A stretch of 64,000 nt of DNA from Desulfacinum infernum DSM 9756 (GTDB lineage: Bacteria > Desulfobacterota > Syntrophobacteria > Syntrophobacterales > DSM-9756): the NCBI RefSeq assembly GCF_900129305.1, contig NZ_FQVB01000005.1, positions 124,001-188,000 of the forward strand, read 5' to 3'. Below, piece after piece: positions 52,594-61,011 of the stretch; positions within the stretch are counted from its first letter, which is position 1; every line of letters starts with the position of its first letter. The position numbers and the translations under genes are program-made. Under the pieces are notes generated by a model. The model saw only the letters and a program-made list of their open reading frames with translations. It ran no database searches and was not told the origin of the DNA.

Positions 52594-55062
52594 ATGCTGC
52601 CACTCTCACTCAATGTCTCGCAAATGCTTTCCGAATTCCTGGCCAAGGAACGGGAGCGAATCGGGAAGAAAGTTCTGTCCTCGGAGTTCCAGCAGGATCT
52701 GGCTTCCGAGATGAACCTCCTGCTGGGAAAGGCCGGTGGCACATCTTCCGGAGAATCTCTCCAGCTGCCGTCGGGATGGACCGTGGACCTCCCCGTGTCG
52801 GCAAATTCAGCCGAAGACCTGTGGGACGCCCTGGCCGCACTGGGGGGCGATTCCATGAGCGGTCGGCGCCCGGCGGCCGATTCAACGCAAGAGCCGGATG
52901 CCACCCTCGTTCTGGCCGACCCCCTGCTGCTTCAGAAGGTTCTGGCGCGGTTGCACGTTCCCGCGGAAACACGCAATGAACTTGCGGCGGAAACGGGAGA
53001 CGAAGGCGCCATAAGCCTTCGGACCCTCACCGATCTGCTGGGAAGGGCTGCCGAGGCGTCCCCCGCCCTGGGCGAATCGCGCGCGGCCGTCGCCCCCGCC
53101 ACTGTGCGGCGTCTTCTGAAAAACATCCGGTGGTCGGAGGGGGACAGCTCCCTGCCCTTGGATTGGGAAAAAGCCGCCGGGACGTCCGAATATGACTTGG
53201 AGCGGATCACGGCCCTGTTTTCCAAGATACTCGAAACGGCCGAGGAAATACCATCCAAGGAAGCCCACGGCTCTCTGCAGCCACTGGAAACCGCCCAGGG
53301 AAACGCCGCCTCGAAGGCCGAGGACCCGATTCCTTTGCACGCTGAGCCCGAGAGAGGGACCGCGCCCGGCCTGGCCGGTTTCGCCGCCCCTTCCGAAACC
53401 TCCCCCAAAGACGAAAAGGATCGAGCAGGGAGATCCCCTCTCTTTGAGGGGTCCGCACCGGGCTCTCAAGATTCTTTGGAGCACCTTCTCTCTCCCCCGT
53501 CAGCCGAGGAAGTGACCACAAAACGAAGGGAAAGCGTTTCCGGCAATCCTTCCCCCGACGGAGAGAAGAAAAAGGCAAGGCGGCACGCCTCGCCCCCGGC
53601 GGACGACCGAAGCGGTGTGCGGACGGAAAAGCTCCAGGCAAGATACAACCCGGAAGTTTCCACGCCCACGACGGAAAATTCCCAGGAAGGCGCCCCGTTG
53701 CCGGGTGAAGCGATCGAGAGCCCACTGGAACGGCTGCGATCGTGGGCCCGCCCCCTTCTGGAAGGTGGGCCCCAGGCACAAGAGCTTGCGGGTCTTTCGC
53801 TCGCCGTCACCGGCGAGGATGCCTCAGAGGAACAGGCCCCCTCCCTGGACGCCGGCCTTCAGGCGATGCGGGCCGCGGCCAAGGCCGCCCTTACAAGCGA
53901 ACAAAGGAGCGGCTCTTTCGCGCAGGCCGAAGCAGGGGTCGCCCCCTCTGCCCGTACGCAACAGCCTCTGCCCCAGGTTGAAGGCGTGGGAACCCTTGGC
54001 GGATCGGAGAGCCGAGGCCAGGACGCCCATGCCCTGTTGAGACAGGCGGATGCCGCTCAACCTGACGTTCACAAATCCGATCCCACCCCATCCGACCCCG
54101 AAAGGAAGGCCGCCCAAGGGGGGAGTGGAAAAGGTATCGCCTTCGCCCATCTGCAATCCCAGGCGTTCGAAGGAAAGGACGAGGCAGACGGGCAGCAGCG
54201 CCTACCCTTTTCGGGAAGCGAGCCCCACAGCCTCCGACAACCCTTGAGCTCCACGCAACGGATTTCGACCGTACCCGCAAGCCCCCAGGCCCTCGAGTCG
54301 GGCGGGGGGGATGCCGATCTCTCCACGGAAACCGCTTTTGTGGAAGGTCGTCCGGACGAGGACGCCGCCATCGGATTGCATTCCAGACCCCGTTCCCATG
54401 CGGGCGCGGTGGAAGGCCCGGGAGGCGGCATGGGCCGATCTTCCGCATTCCCTAACGGGGAAAACCTTTCCCAGGGGTTTCAGAAGGAGGGCGCTTGGGC
54501 ACGCGGCCACTGGAATGAGAACGGGCAGAGTATCTCCATCAGACAGCAACCGTCGGAACCCTTCGTGCTCCCGGCGGGCTCCGCTTCCTCCCTCCAAGGG
54601 ACTCTTTCCTCCGGGCGAATGGAGTCTGCTGCACCGGTTTTCAGTTTTGCCGAGGCCCAGTGGCCCCAGGATCTGGCAGACCTGGTGGGACGCATGAGCC
54701 GGGAAGGAAGACACCGCATGACCCTCGAGGTGGAACCCAAGCATCTGGGGAAACTCAGCCTTCGGATCGAAACCCATGGGAATGCCGTGAGCGCCTGGAT
54801 CCAGACGGAGCATCCCGACGCCCGCGACCTCCTGGCCCGCAACAGCGCCTTTCTCCAGAATCTCCTTTCCGAACAAGGCCTCAACCTGAGCCAGTTTTCG
54901 GTGGACGTCCGGGAACACCACCGCCATCCCGGGCGTCGCGCCGAAGAGGAGCCCGGGACCGGCAACCGGGCAAGGGGCACCGAAACGGCAGGTCCGGTCA
55001 AAGGCCCCGGCATCGCCCGGTACGCAGGCGCGACGGGGACCACCATCAGTCTAAGGGCGTAG
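52594..55062 (+). CDS. fliK: Flagellar hook-length control protein FliK
   Basis: An 822-residue protein, about twice the length of enterobacterial FliK. The first ~690 residues are low-complexity, rich in Ala, Ser, Glu, Gly and Pro, as expected for the molecular ruler. The C-terminal Flg_hook domain is clear: GRHRMTLEVEPKHLGKLSLR, AVSAWIQTEHPDARDLL and LLSEQGLNLSQFSVDVREH. ATG 52594 has AAAAGGGG 6 nt upstream; ATG 52567 adds nine residues. It is followed by flgD after 34 bp. Confidence 0.85.
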   Translation: MLPLSLNVSQMLSEFLAKERERIGKKVLSSEFQQDLASEMNLLLGKAGGTSSGESLQLPSGWTVDLPVSANSAEDLWDALAALGGDSMSGRRPAADSTQEPDATLVLADPLLLQKVLARLHVPAETRNELAAETGDEGAISLRTLTDLLGRAAEASPALGESRAAVAPATVRRLLKNIRWSEGDSSLPLDWEKAAGTSEYDLERITALFSKILETAEEIPSKEAHGSLQPLETAQGNAASKAEDPIPLHAEPERGTAPGLAGFAAPSETSPKDEKDRAGRSPLFEGSAPGSQDSLEHLLSPPSAEEVTTKRRESVSGNPSPDGEKKKARRHASPPADDRSGVRTEKLQARYNPEVSTPTTENSQEGAPLPGEAIESPLERLRSWARPLLEGGPQAQELAGLSLAVTGEDASEEQAPSLDAGLQAMRAAAKAALTSEQRSGSFAQAEAGVAPSARTQQPLPQVEGVGTLGGSESRGQDAHALLRQADAAQPDVHKSDPTPSDPERKAAQGGSGKGIAFAHLQSQAFEGKDEADGQQRLPFSGSEPHSLRQPLSSTQRISTVPASPQALESGGGDADLSTETAFVEGRPDEDAAIGLHSRPRSHAGAVEGPGGGMGRSSAFPNGENLSQGFQKEGAWARGHWNENGQSISIRQQPSEPFVLPAGSASSLQGTLSSGRMESAAPVFSFAEAQWPQDLADLVGRMSREGRHRMTLEVEPKHLGKLSLRIETHGNAVSAWIQTEHPDARDLLARNSAFLQNLLSEQGLNLSQFSVDVREHHRHPGRRAEEEPGTGNRARGTETAGPVKGPGIARYAGATGTTISLRA

Positions 55063-55096
55063 GCACACAGCTTATCCACTTCACGAGGTGACCATC

Positions 55097-55780
55097 ATGG
55101 CCGTCAGCTCCGTTACAAGCACCACACAAACCTCGTCGACAACGTCCAGTGACGGGACGACCGCGGGGGCCGCGCTGTCCGACATGAACGCCTTTCTGTT
55201 GCTGTTCACAACCCAGCTCCAGAATCAGGATCCCACCAACCCCATGGACACCTACGAGATGTCGGCCCAGCTGGCCCAGTTCAGTACCGTCGAGAAATTG
55301 ACACAGATCCACAGCCAGCTGGAAACCCAGGAGAACTATCTCGCCTCCATCAACAACGCCCAGGGCATTCAATTTCTGGGGAAGACGGTGAGCGTGGCGG
55401 GCAACGGGATTCAGGTGGCGGACGGGAAGATCAGCGACGCCCTGGTGGAGCTGGAGGAAGCGGCGGACGTCACCGTGACCATCTATGATGAATCGGGAGA
55501 CGCCGTCCGGACCCTTGCCCTGGGAACCCTGGAGGCGGGCCGCCACGCAATCGAGTGGGACGGCAAGGACGATTCGGGGAAATCGGTCTCCGACGGCACC
55601 TACACTTTCGAAGTGTCAGCCACCGATGTAAGCGGCAACACCGTGGCCTCCACATCCATCATGGCAGGAAGCGTTTACGGGTTCAGAATGGAAGACGGTG
55701 TCAGCTATCTGGTTCTGGGGGGCAGCGACGGCCTGCTGGTTCCGGTGGGCTCGATCCTGCGCATCGAAACCTCCGGCTAG
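55097..55780 (+). CDS. flgD: Flagellar hook assembly (cap) protein FlgD
   Basis: A 227-residue hook cap scaffold. MNAFLLLFTTQLQNQDPTNP followed by MDTYEMSAQLAQFSTVEKL is the diagnostic N-terminus. The C-terminal half is the FlgD Ig-like/Tudor region: VTIYDESGDAVRTLALGTLE, HAIEWDGKDDSGKSVSDGTY and TFEVSATDVSGN. ATG 55097 has GAGG 8 nt upstream. It lies between fliK and flgE. Confidence 0.94.
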   Translation: MAVSSVTSTTQTSSTTSSDGTTAGAALSDMNAFLLLFTTQLQNQDPTNPMDTYEMSAQLAQFSTVEKLTQIHSQLETQENYLASINNAQGIQFLGKTVSVAGNGIQVADGKISDALVELEEAADVTVTIYDESGDAVRTLALGTLEAGRHAIEWDGKDDSGKSVSDGTYTFEVSATDVSGNTVASTSIMAGSVYGFRMEDGVSYLVLGGSDGLLVPVGSILRIETSG

Positions 55781-55875
55781 CCTTCATGAACCAGGAGGAC
55801 AGAGAAACCGCAAGCAAATCCGCGAACGGGGCCCTTTGGGGCCGATGACCAGGAAAAACACGAGGAGGAACATCC

Positions 55876-57027
55876 ATGGGTATCAGCCAAGCGATGAACA
55901 TAGGCGTCAGCGGTCTCAACAGCTCCGCCACGGCTCTCACGGTGGTGAGCGACAACATCGCCAACGTGAACACCACCGCCTACAAGGCCAATAGCGTCCG
56001 TTTCGGCGATTTGGTGGGAGGCTACTACTCCACCTTGTCCAAAGACACCGACCGGGAAGGGGCCGGAACCGCCATCATGGGGATCGTGACGGAATTTTCT
56101 CAGGGTTCGCTGCAGAGCACCACCCGGTGGTCGGACCTGGCCATCAACGGCGAGGGTTTTTTCAGCGTGCGAGTGCCCGGATCCACCACGGTTTACTACA
56201 CGCGGGACGGCGGCTTCCACATGGACAAGGACGGTTACTTCGTGAACGAGCTAGGCTACCACGTCCTCAACAGGGACGGAAACGAAATCCTCGTGGACAA
56301 CCCCGCCGATCCGAAACTGACGGACTACAGCGTGGATTCCAACGGTCAGATCTGGGGCACCCCGCTGGATCCCCACCAGGTCATGATCTGCGACACCCAA
56401 GGGAACTCCAATCCCAAGGCCTACGGTAGCATCTATATTCAAAATCCCATAGCCGACGGCAGCACCATTACCATCTCTTTGACGGACACATCCGGCAATA
56501 CGGTGACTCTCGACCTCGATGTCGGGAGCGCAGCCGATCTTCCGCTCAACTATGACACCGACAACGACAACGTGAACGACGCTTTCGTCGGGGCCATCAA
56601 CCTTTCCGAGTTCGACCTCACCACCATCCTCGCCTCCGGTACCGCCAACGAGGACTCCTACCTGGTCACTAGTGTCGACGATGGCTCGGGCCTTGTGGAA
56701 GACTCCGATTGGGTGGCCACCAGCAACGATCCTCAACCGGTGGTCGGGGGACAACTGAGGGTGTCCACCTTCGCCAACAACAACGGCCTTGTCCGGCACG
56801 GCAACAACCTCTACACTCAGGGACCGGAATCCAAGTTTCCCATCCATGGGACGGCCAACGACGGAGTCCGCGGCGGCATCTCAAGCCTCACCATCGAGGC
56901 ATCGAACGTGGACCTGGCCAAGGAGATGGTGAACATGATCACCTACCAGGCCAGCTACACAGCCAACTCCAAGACCATCACCACCGCCAGCCAGCTCCTG
57001 GACGTGGCCGTGAACATGGTCCGCTAG
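55876..57027 (+). CDS. flgE: Flagellar hook protein FlgE
   Basis: A 383-residue axial protein. The N-terminal D0 segment, MNIGVSGLNSSATALTVVSD followed by NIANVNTTAYKANSVRFGDL, and the C-terminal SNVDLAKEMVNMITYQASYT with NSKTITTASQLLDVAVNMVR are the polymerisation helices. The middle has WSDLAINGEGFFSVR and Asp/Asn-rich surface domains. It is the last gene before a 947-bp repeat-filled gap. Confidence 0.94.
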   Translation: MGISQAMNIGVSGLNSSATALTVVSDNIANVNTTAYKANSVRFGDLVGGYYSTLSKDTDREGAGTAIMGIVTEFSQGSLQSTTRWSDLAINGEGFFSVRVPGSTTVYYTRDGGFHMDKDGYFVNELGYHVLNRDGNEILVDNPADPKLTDYSVDSNGQIWGTPLDPHQVMICDTQGNSNPKAYGSIYIQNPIADGSTITISLTDTSGNTVTLDLDVGSAADLPLNYDTDNDNVNDAFVGAINLSEFDLTTILASGTANEDSYLVTSVDDGSGLVEDSDWVATSNDPQPVVGGQLRVSTFANNNGLVRHGNNLYTQGPESKFPIHGTANDGVRGGISSLTIEASNVDLAKEMVNMITYQASYTANSKTITTASQLLDVAVNMVR

Positions 57028-57060
57028 ACCCAATCGGTACTTTGAGTGCCTCCTTCCCCA

Positions 57061-57086
57061 CCCCCGCGGGAGCCCGCCCGCGGGGG
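57061..57086 (+). terminator. GC-rich hairpin after flgE
   Basis: CCCCCGCGGG and CCCGCGGGGG form a 10-bp stem with a 6-nt loop, 34 bp after the flgE stop. The following bases are CATCCTTTCC rather than a clean T-run, so termination is likely but not certain. Confidence 0.6.
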
Positions 57087-57182
57087 CATCCTTTCCGCCC
57101 CTGGGCTTTTTCATCTCCCCTACTAAGTCATTTTTTTGACTTGCCCCCGCCCCCCTTTCCTCCGCTCGTTGCCGGCCGGGTT

Positions 57183-57212
57183 GGTAGGGACGAAAGATCT
57201 TTCGCCCCTACC
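57183..57212. repeat. GTAGGGGCGAAAGA-family palindrome (one mismatch)
   Basis: GGTAGGGACGAAAGA followed by TCTTTCGCCCCTACC; a single mismatched pair compared with the perfect copy at 25603-25634. Confidence 0.7.
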
Positions 57213-57288
57213 GCCGGCGAAAACCCCAAAAGAGTTTGTTCGAAAATTCCATTCCTCTTCTTGGGATTGAGCCGCTGTTGGTCGTGTC

Positions 57289-57310
57289 GGGGCGGTTCCC
57301 GATCCGCCCC
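57289..57310. repeat. GTAGGGGCGGTTCG-family palindrome (degraded)
   Basis: GGGGCGGTTCC and CGATCCGCCCC form an imperfect palindrome related to 9025-9054. It ends exactly where the 220-bp element copy 3 begins. Confidence 0.55.
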
Positions 57311-57530
57311 CAGAAGGCTGTCCGTCAACGCCGCGGATGAGCACTTTTCTCGTAGCGCAGCCCTTTAGGGCTGCGGAGGAACCCCCGACCGTCGGATAGT
57401 CCATCGCGTATTTCTCGGCACTTCAGGGAGTTACGATGACCCTTTCCGCGGGGCTGAAGCCCCGCGGCTACGAGGAGCACCAAAATTCCTCGGCCTTGTA
57501 GGTGGGAGAGCCATTGCCAGACAGGCTCCT
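57311..57530. mobile_element. 220-bp MITE/REPIN-like element, copy 3
   Basis: Again 220 bp. The left terminus (AGAAGGCTGTCCGTCAA) is somewhat diverged; the right terminus reads AGGAGCCTGTCTGGCAA when complemented. The internal left hairpin starts TCGTAGC at 57350 and the right ends GCTACGA at 57473. The TTACGATGA block is conserved. The element is flanked on both sides by members of the two palindrome families. Confidence 0.72.
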
Positions 57531-57546
57531 GGCTGACGGCCCGGTT

Positions 57547-57576
57547 GGTGGGGGCGCAAGATCTTTCGCCCCTACC
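57547..57576. repeat. GTAGGGGCGAAAGA-family palindrome (variant)
   Basis: GGTGGGGGCGCAAGA followed by TCTTTCGCCCCTACC; the right arm equals that of 57183-57212 and 25603-25634, and the left arm has two changes. Confidence 0.65.
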
Positions 57577-57650
57577 GTCGCGGAAGGCCACATACGAGCT
57601 CGCTCGAATAAGCCGTTCCCCAGGAGATCGCGTCCACCTTGGTCGTGACG

Positions 57651-57670
57651 GGGCGGTCCCCGAACCGCCC
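57651..57670. repeat. GGGGCGGTTC-family palindrome (degraded)
   Basis: GGGCGGTCCC and CGAACCGCCC, an imperfect relative of 9025-9054 and 57289-57310. Confidence 0.5.
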
Positions 57671-57877
57671 TTCGAGGAAAGGACCGTCAACGTTGAGACG
57701 CCCCGCCCAAACGGCCCCTGCCCCCACCGGAGCGCGGATGCCAGACGGAAAGGGAAAACAGCACCCCCTCGGCGTTGTGGTACAGCCCTTTAGGACCGCG
57801 AAAAAGGAGCCTGTAAGCAAGGCACGCCGGCCACCGGACTCAAGTAAAAACGTCTTCCGCCCGATATTCCCTACGGC

Positions 57878-57893
57878 TGGCGCGGTGTTTGCT
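57878..57893 (+). promoter_or_regulatory. Sigma-54 (-24/-12) promoter of the motA-fliL-flhB unit
   Basis: TGGCGCGGTGTTTGCT differs from TGGCACGN4TTGCW at one defined position. It is 81 bp before motA and just downstream of the repeat block. Confidence 0.82.
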
Positions 57894-57974
57894 ACCCCCT
57901 GCCGTGAGTCTGTTCGGCCCGGGCACGCTTGGATTTTTGCATGAACTCATGGTTTTCGAGGTGATCGAGTACGC

Positions 57975-58739
57975 ATGGACATCGCAACCCTAGTCGGCAT
58001 CGTATCCGCCTTCGCCCTGGTCATCATCTCCATCATGATGGGGGGAGGCCTGGGGCTGTTTGTCAACATCCCCTCCCTCATGATCGTTGTGGGCGGCACT
58101 TTGGGGGCCACCATGGTGAACTACCCGCTGGCCGACGTGCTGGGGGTTTTCAAGGTGGTGAAAAACGTCTTCTTCACCAAAGTGTGGAGCACCCAGGAAG
58201 TGGTGGACCGTTTTGTGGATTTTGCCAACAAGTCGCGCCGCGAGGGCATCCTGGCCCTGGAATCGGAGGTGGCCAACCTGGACGACGACTTCATGGTCAA
58301 GGGCCTGCAGCTCACCATCGACGGCATGGAGCCAGAGTCCATCCGGGAGATTCTGGAAACGGAGATCGAGTACCTGGAGGAACGCCACAAGTCGGGGGCG
58401 GAGATCCTCACCACCATGGCCACGTTCTTCCCCGCCATGGGCATGATCGGCACCCTGATCGGCCTGGTGCAGATGCTGGCCACCATGGACGATCCCAGCA
58501 CCATCGGCCCCTCCATGGCCGTGGCCCTGCTCACCACGTTCTACGGGGCCGTGGCGGCCAACCTGGTGTGTCTGCCCATGGCCGGAAAGCTCAAAAAGAG
58601 GAGCCAGGAGGAGACCCTGGTCAAGGAGATGATCATCAGTGGGATAGTGAGCGTGGCCAACGGGGAGAATCCCCGCGTCATCGAGCAGAAGCTCCACTCG
58701 TTCGTGCCCCCGACCGCACGAGAAAGCAGGTTTGATTAA
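57975..58739 (+). CDS. motA: Flagellar stator protein MotA/PomA
   Basis: A 254-residue inner-membrane stator subunit with four membrane helices: two near the N-terminus (IVSAFALVIISIMMG, FVNIPSLMIVVGGTLGATMV) and two after the cytoplasmic loop (TTMATFFPAMGMIGTLIGLV, MAVALLTTFYGAVAANLVCL). The loop carries KSRREGILALESEVANLDDD, which includes the charged region that contacts FliG. The size and layout resemble PomA-type (Na+) as well as MotA. motB normally follows directly but is absent here; fliL comes next after 40 bp. It has its own sigma-54 promoter. Confidence 0.93.
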   Translation: MDIATLVGIVSAFALVIISIMMGGGLGLFVNIPSLMIVVGGTLGATMVNYPLADVLGVFKVVKNVFFTKVWSTQEVVDRFVDFANKSRREGILALESEVANLDDDFMVKGLQLTIDGMEPESIREILETEIEYLEERHKSGAEILTTMATFFPAMGMIGTLIGLVQMLATMDDPSTIGPSMAVALLTTFYGAVAANLVCLPMAGKLKKRSQEETLVKEMIISGIVSVANGENPRVIEQKLHSFVPPTARESRFD

Positions 58740-58779
58740 CGACTGGGCAAACGGAAAGGAAAAGTGAAGGAGCACGGGC

Positions 58780-59271
58780 ATGGCTAAAAAGAAGGAAGCG
58801 GCGGAAGCAAAGAACCAGCAGCAAGAGGAAAAGAAATCCCCTTTGATGAAGATCCTCCTGCTGGTGGTTCTGCTGGCCGTTGTCGGAGGGGGGGGGTTTT
58901 TCGCCTATACCAAGTTTTTTGCCGGAAAAGAGAAGGAAACCCCGGCCCAGGCCAAACCCGCCCTGGAAAAGCCGGTCATAAAGAACCTGGACACCTTTCT
59001 GGTGAACCTTTCTGATCCGGGCGGAGAGCGCTACCTGAAGATCACCATCCAACTTAAGTTGAGCAGCGAGGCCGCTTTGGCCGAATTCGACACGCGCAGC
59101 GCCGAACTGAGAGATGCCATTCTCATGTTGCTGTCCAGCAAGGAATACGACGATATCTCGTCGCTGTCCGGCAAGCTCGCTCTCAAAAGGTCCCTGGCCG
59201 ACAGCCTGAACCGGATTCTGAAGCAAGGCCAGGTGCTCGACATCTATTTCACCGAATTTCTCGTCCAATAA
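58780..59271 (+). CDS. fliL: Flagellar basal body-associated protein FliL
   Basis: A 163-residue membrane protein. A charged N-terminus precedes one helix (KILLLVVLLAVVGGGGFFAY) and a periplasmic domain with DTFLVNLSDPGGERYLKITI, LRDAILMLLSSKEYDDISSL and the C-terminal VLDIYFTEFLVQ, all FliL marks. FliL supports stator function. It lies between motA and fliM. Confidence 0.93.
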   Translation: MAKKKEAAEAKNQQQEEKKSPLMKILLLVVLLAVVGGGGFFAYTKFFAGKEKETPAQAKPALEKPVIKNLDTFLVNLSDPGGERYLKITIQLKLSSEAALAEFDTRSAELRDAILMLLSSKEYDDISSLSGKLALKRSLADSLNRILKQGQVLDIYFTEFLVQ

Positions 59272-59286
59272 GACAGGCCCGCGCCC

Positions 59287-60279
59287 ATGGAACACGTCCT
59301 TTCGCAAGATGAAGTGGATGCCCTGCTCAAGGGACTGGACGGCGGAGAGATCGAAACGGAGACGGATGCCGCCCAACCGGACGACGGGCAAAAGGGCATC
59401 CGACCGTATGATCTCACGAGTCAGGATCGGATCATCCGCGGTCGGATGCCGACTCTGGAGATCATCAACGATCGATTCGCGCGGGTCCACCGCATCACCC
59501 TTTCCGGCGCCTTGCGCAAAGTGGTGGACATCACGGTCACCCAGAAGGAGATGATCAAGTTCGGGGACTTCATCCGCACCCTGCCCGTTCCCACCAGCCT
59601 TCACGTACTCAAGATGGAGCCCCTGCGGGGACACGTGCTGCTCGTCGTGGAAAGCCGCCTGATCTTCAACCTGGTGGATTGCTTCTTCGGAGGGACCGGC
59701 AGAAGCAGTTTCAAAATCGAAGGGCGGGACTTCACCTCCATCGAGCAGCGGGTCATCAACAAGGTGGTGCGCATGGCCCTCAAGGACCTGGAGGAAGCCT
59801 GGAACCCGGTCACATCCATCGCGTTCCGGTTCGTGCGTTCCGAGGTGAATCCCCAGTTCGCCACCATCGTGCCGCCCACGGAGTTGGTGATCGTCGTCCA
59901 CTACGAACTGGAGATGGACTCTCTCATGGGAAAGATCATCCTGTGCCTTCCCTATTCCACCATCGAGCCCATCCGCTCCAAGCTTTCCGCAAGTTACCAG
60001 AGCGACCAGCTGGAGGTGGACTTTTCGTGGACCCGGCGGTTCATCCGCCGCCTGCGGGAGGTGCAGGTCTCCTTGACCGTGGAGCTGGGACGCACTCAGA
60101 TCAAGGGTCAGGACCTGTTGCGCCTGGAAAAGGGAGACGTGATCCTCCTGGATCAGGACGTAAGCCACCCGCTTCTCGTGACCGTGGAGGGAGTGCCCAA
60201 GTACCGGGCCGAAGCGGGAATTCACAAAGGCAATCAGGCCGTCAAGATCGTGGAGCTCATCACACCTCCGAGAGACTGA
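59287..60279 (+). CDS. fliM: Flagellar motor switch protein FliM
   Basis: A 330-residue switch protein. The N-terminal VLSQDEVDALLKGLDGGEIE is the CheY-P/FliM signature. IRPYDLTSQDRIIRGRMPTL, RLIFNLVDCFFGGTGR and KDLEEAWNPV are central-domain motifs, and the C-terminal SpoA domain begins near VSLTVELGRTQIKGQDLLRL. It starts 15 bp after fliL. Confidence 0.95.
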   Translation: MEHVLSQDEVDALLKGLDGGEIETETDAAQPDDGQKGIRPYDLTSQDRIIRGRMPTLEIINDRFARVHRITLSGALRKVVDITVTQKEMIKFGDFIRTLPVPTSLHVLKMEPLRGHVLLVVESRLIFNLVDCFFGGTGRSSFKIEGRDFTSIEQRVINKVVRMALKDLEEAWNPVTSIAFRFVRSEVNPQFATIVPPTELVIVVHYELEMDSLMGKIILCLPYSTIEPIRSKLSASYQSDQLEVDFSWTRRFIRRLREVQVSLTVELGRTQIKGQDLLRLEKGDVILLDQDVSHPLLVTVEGVPKYRAEAGIHKGNQAVKIVELITPPRD

Positions 60280-60312
60280 AGGCAACCGTGAAGATGAGAA
60301 GGGAGATCGTCC

Positions 60313-60705
60313 ATGGCTGAAAAAGCCAAAGGGAACATGGCCACGGAGTTGGAACCTATGCAGGCCCCCACCGTTTCGGCCCCCAAGACCGGCAGCGGCA
60401 ACGACGGCGCCGGAGACGATGCCGAGGCGGCCATGAAAAAGGAGATGCGGGATCTGGATTTCATTCTGGATCTGCCGCTGGAAATCTCCGTGGAGCTGGG
60501 TAGGACGAAGCTGCTTATCAACGACCTGTTGCAGCTCGGACAAGGGTCCGTGGTGGAATTGAACAAGTTCGCCGGGGAGCCTCTGGAGATCCTGGTCAAC
60601 AACAAACTCATCGCGCGCGGGGAAGCGGTGGTGGTCAACGAAAAGTTCGGCGTGCGCATCACCGACATCATCAGCCCCTTGGAGCGCGTCAAGCAACTCG
60701 GCTGA
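60313..60705 (+). CDS. fliN: Flagellar motor switch protein FliN
   Basis: A 130-residue C-ring protein. A variable ~50-residue N-terminus is followed by the SpoA domain: LDLPLEISVELGRTKLLIND, LLQLGQGSVVELNKFAGEPL and ARGEAVVVNEKFGVRITDII. It lies 33 bp after fliM and 3 bp before fliO. Confidence 0.95.
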   Translation: MAEKAKGNMATELEPMQAPTVSAPKTGSGNDGAGDDAEAAMKKEMRDLDFILDLPLEISVELGRTKLLINDLLQLGQGSVVELNKFAGEPLEILVNNKLIARGEAVVVNEKFGVRITDIISPLERVKQLG

Positions 60706-60708
60706 CCT

Positions 60709-61011
60709 ATGGATTTTGCACTCCACTTTCTCCAGACAGCGGCGGCGCTGGCCTTGGTGGTGGCCCTCCTTTTGGGGTTCTCCCACGTGGTGAAGCGCTT
60801 CGGATGGCCCCTTTCCAAGGGACAGGGCACTTCGCACATCCGGGTTCTGGAGCGCCGCTTTCTGACCAACAAGCACTCCCTGGTCTTGGTTCGCGTTCAG
60901 GGCGAGCGGCTCCTGATCGGAGTGTCCCCCAACGGGATGGAACTTCTGGCGAGTCTTGCGGATCGTCCGGAAGAATCGGCAGATCTGCGGGCAGAGGGGG
61001 ACGTACCGTGA
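60709..61011 (+). CDS. fliO: Flagellar biosynthetic protein FliO
   Basis: A 100-residue membrane protein. One N-terminal helix (FLQTAAALALVVALLLGFSH) is followed by a short cytoplasmic domain with IRVLERRFLTNKHSLVLVRV and GERLLIGVSPNGMELL, typical of FliO. It assists FliP ring assembly. It overlaps fliP by 4 bp (GTGA). Confidence 0.88.
   Translation: MDFALHFLQTAAALALVVALLLGFSHVVKRFGWPLSKGQGTSHIRVLERRFLTNKHSLVLVRVQGERLLIGVSPNGMELLASLADRPEESADLRAEGDVP

Larger units (their letters stand above)
57028..57974. other. Repeat-filled intergenic region splitting the flagellar cluster
   Basis: No gene is seen. In order it contains a GC hairpin (57061-57086), a small AAGTCA/TGACTT hairpin (57125-57142), a GTAGGGGCGAAAGA-type palindrome, a GGGGCGGTTC-type palindrome, the third 220-bp element, a second copy of each palindrome type, a decayed element fragment (~57777-57815) and the sigma-54 promoter of motA. 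Reading frames crossing it encode only repeat sequence. Confidence 0.7.

Noticed and set aside
57545-57944. Short open frames between flgE and motA
   Set aside because: They are made of repeat-family sequence and encode Arg/Pro-rich products without starts supported by ribosome sites.
57931-57954. GGCACG...TTTTGCAT near motA as a sigma-54 promoter
   Set aside because: GG to GC spacing is 15 bp, too long; 57878-57893 is the correct match.
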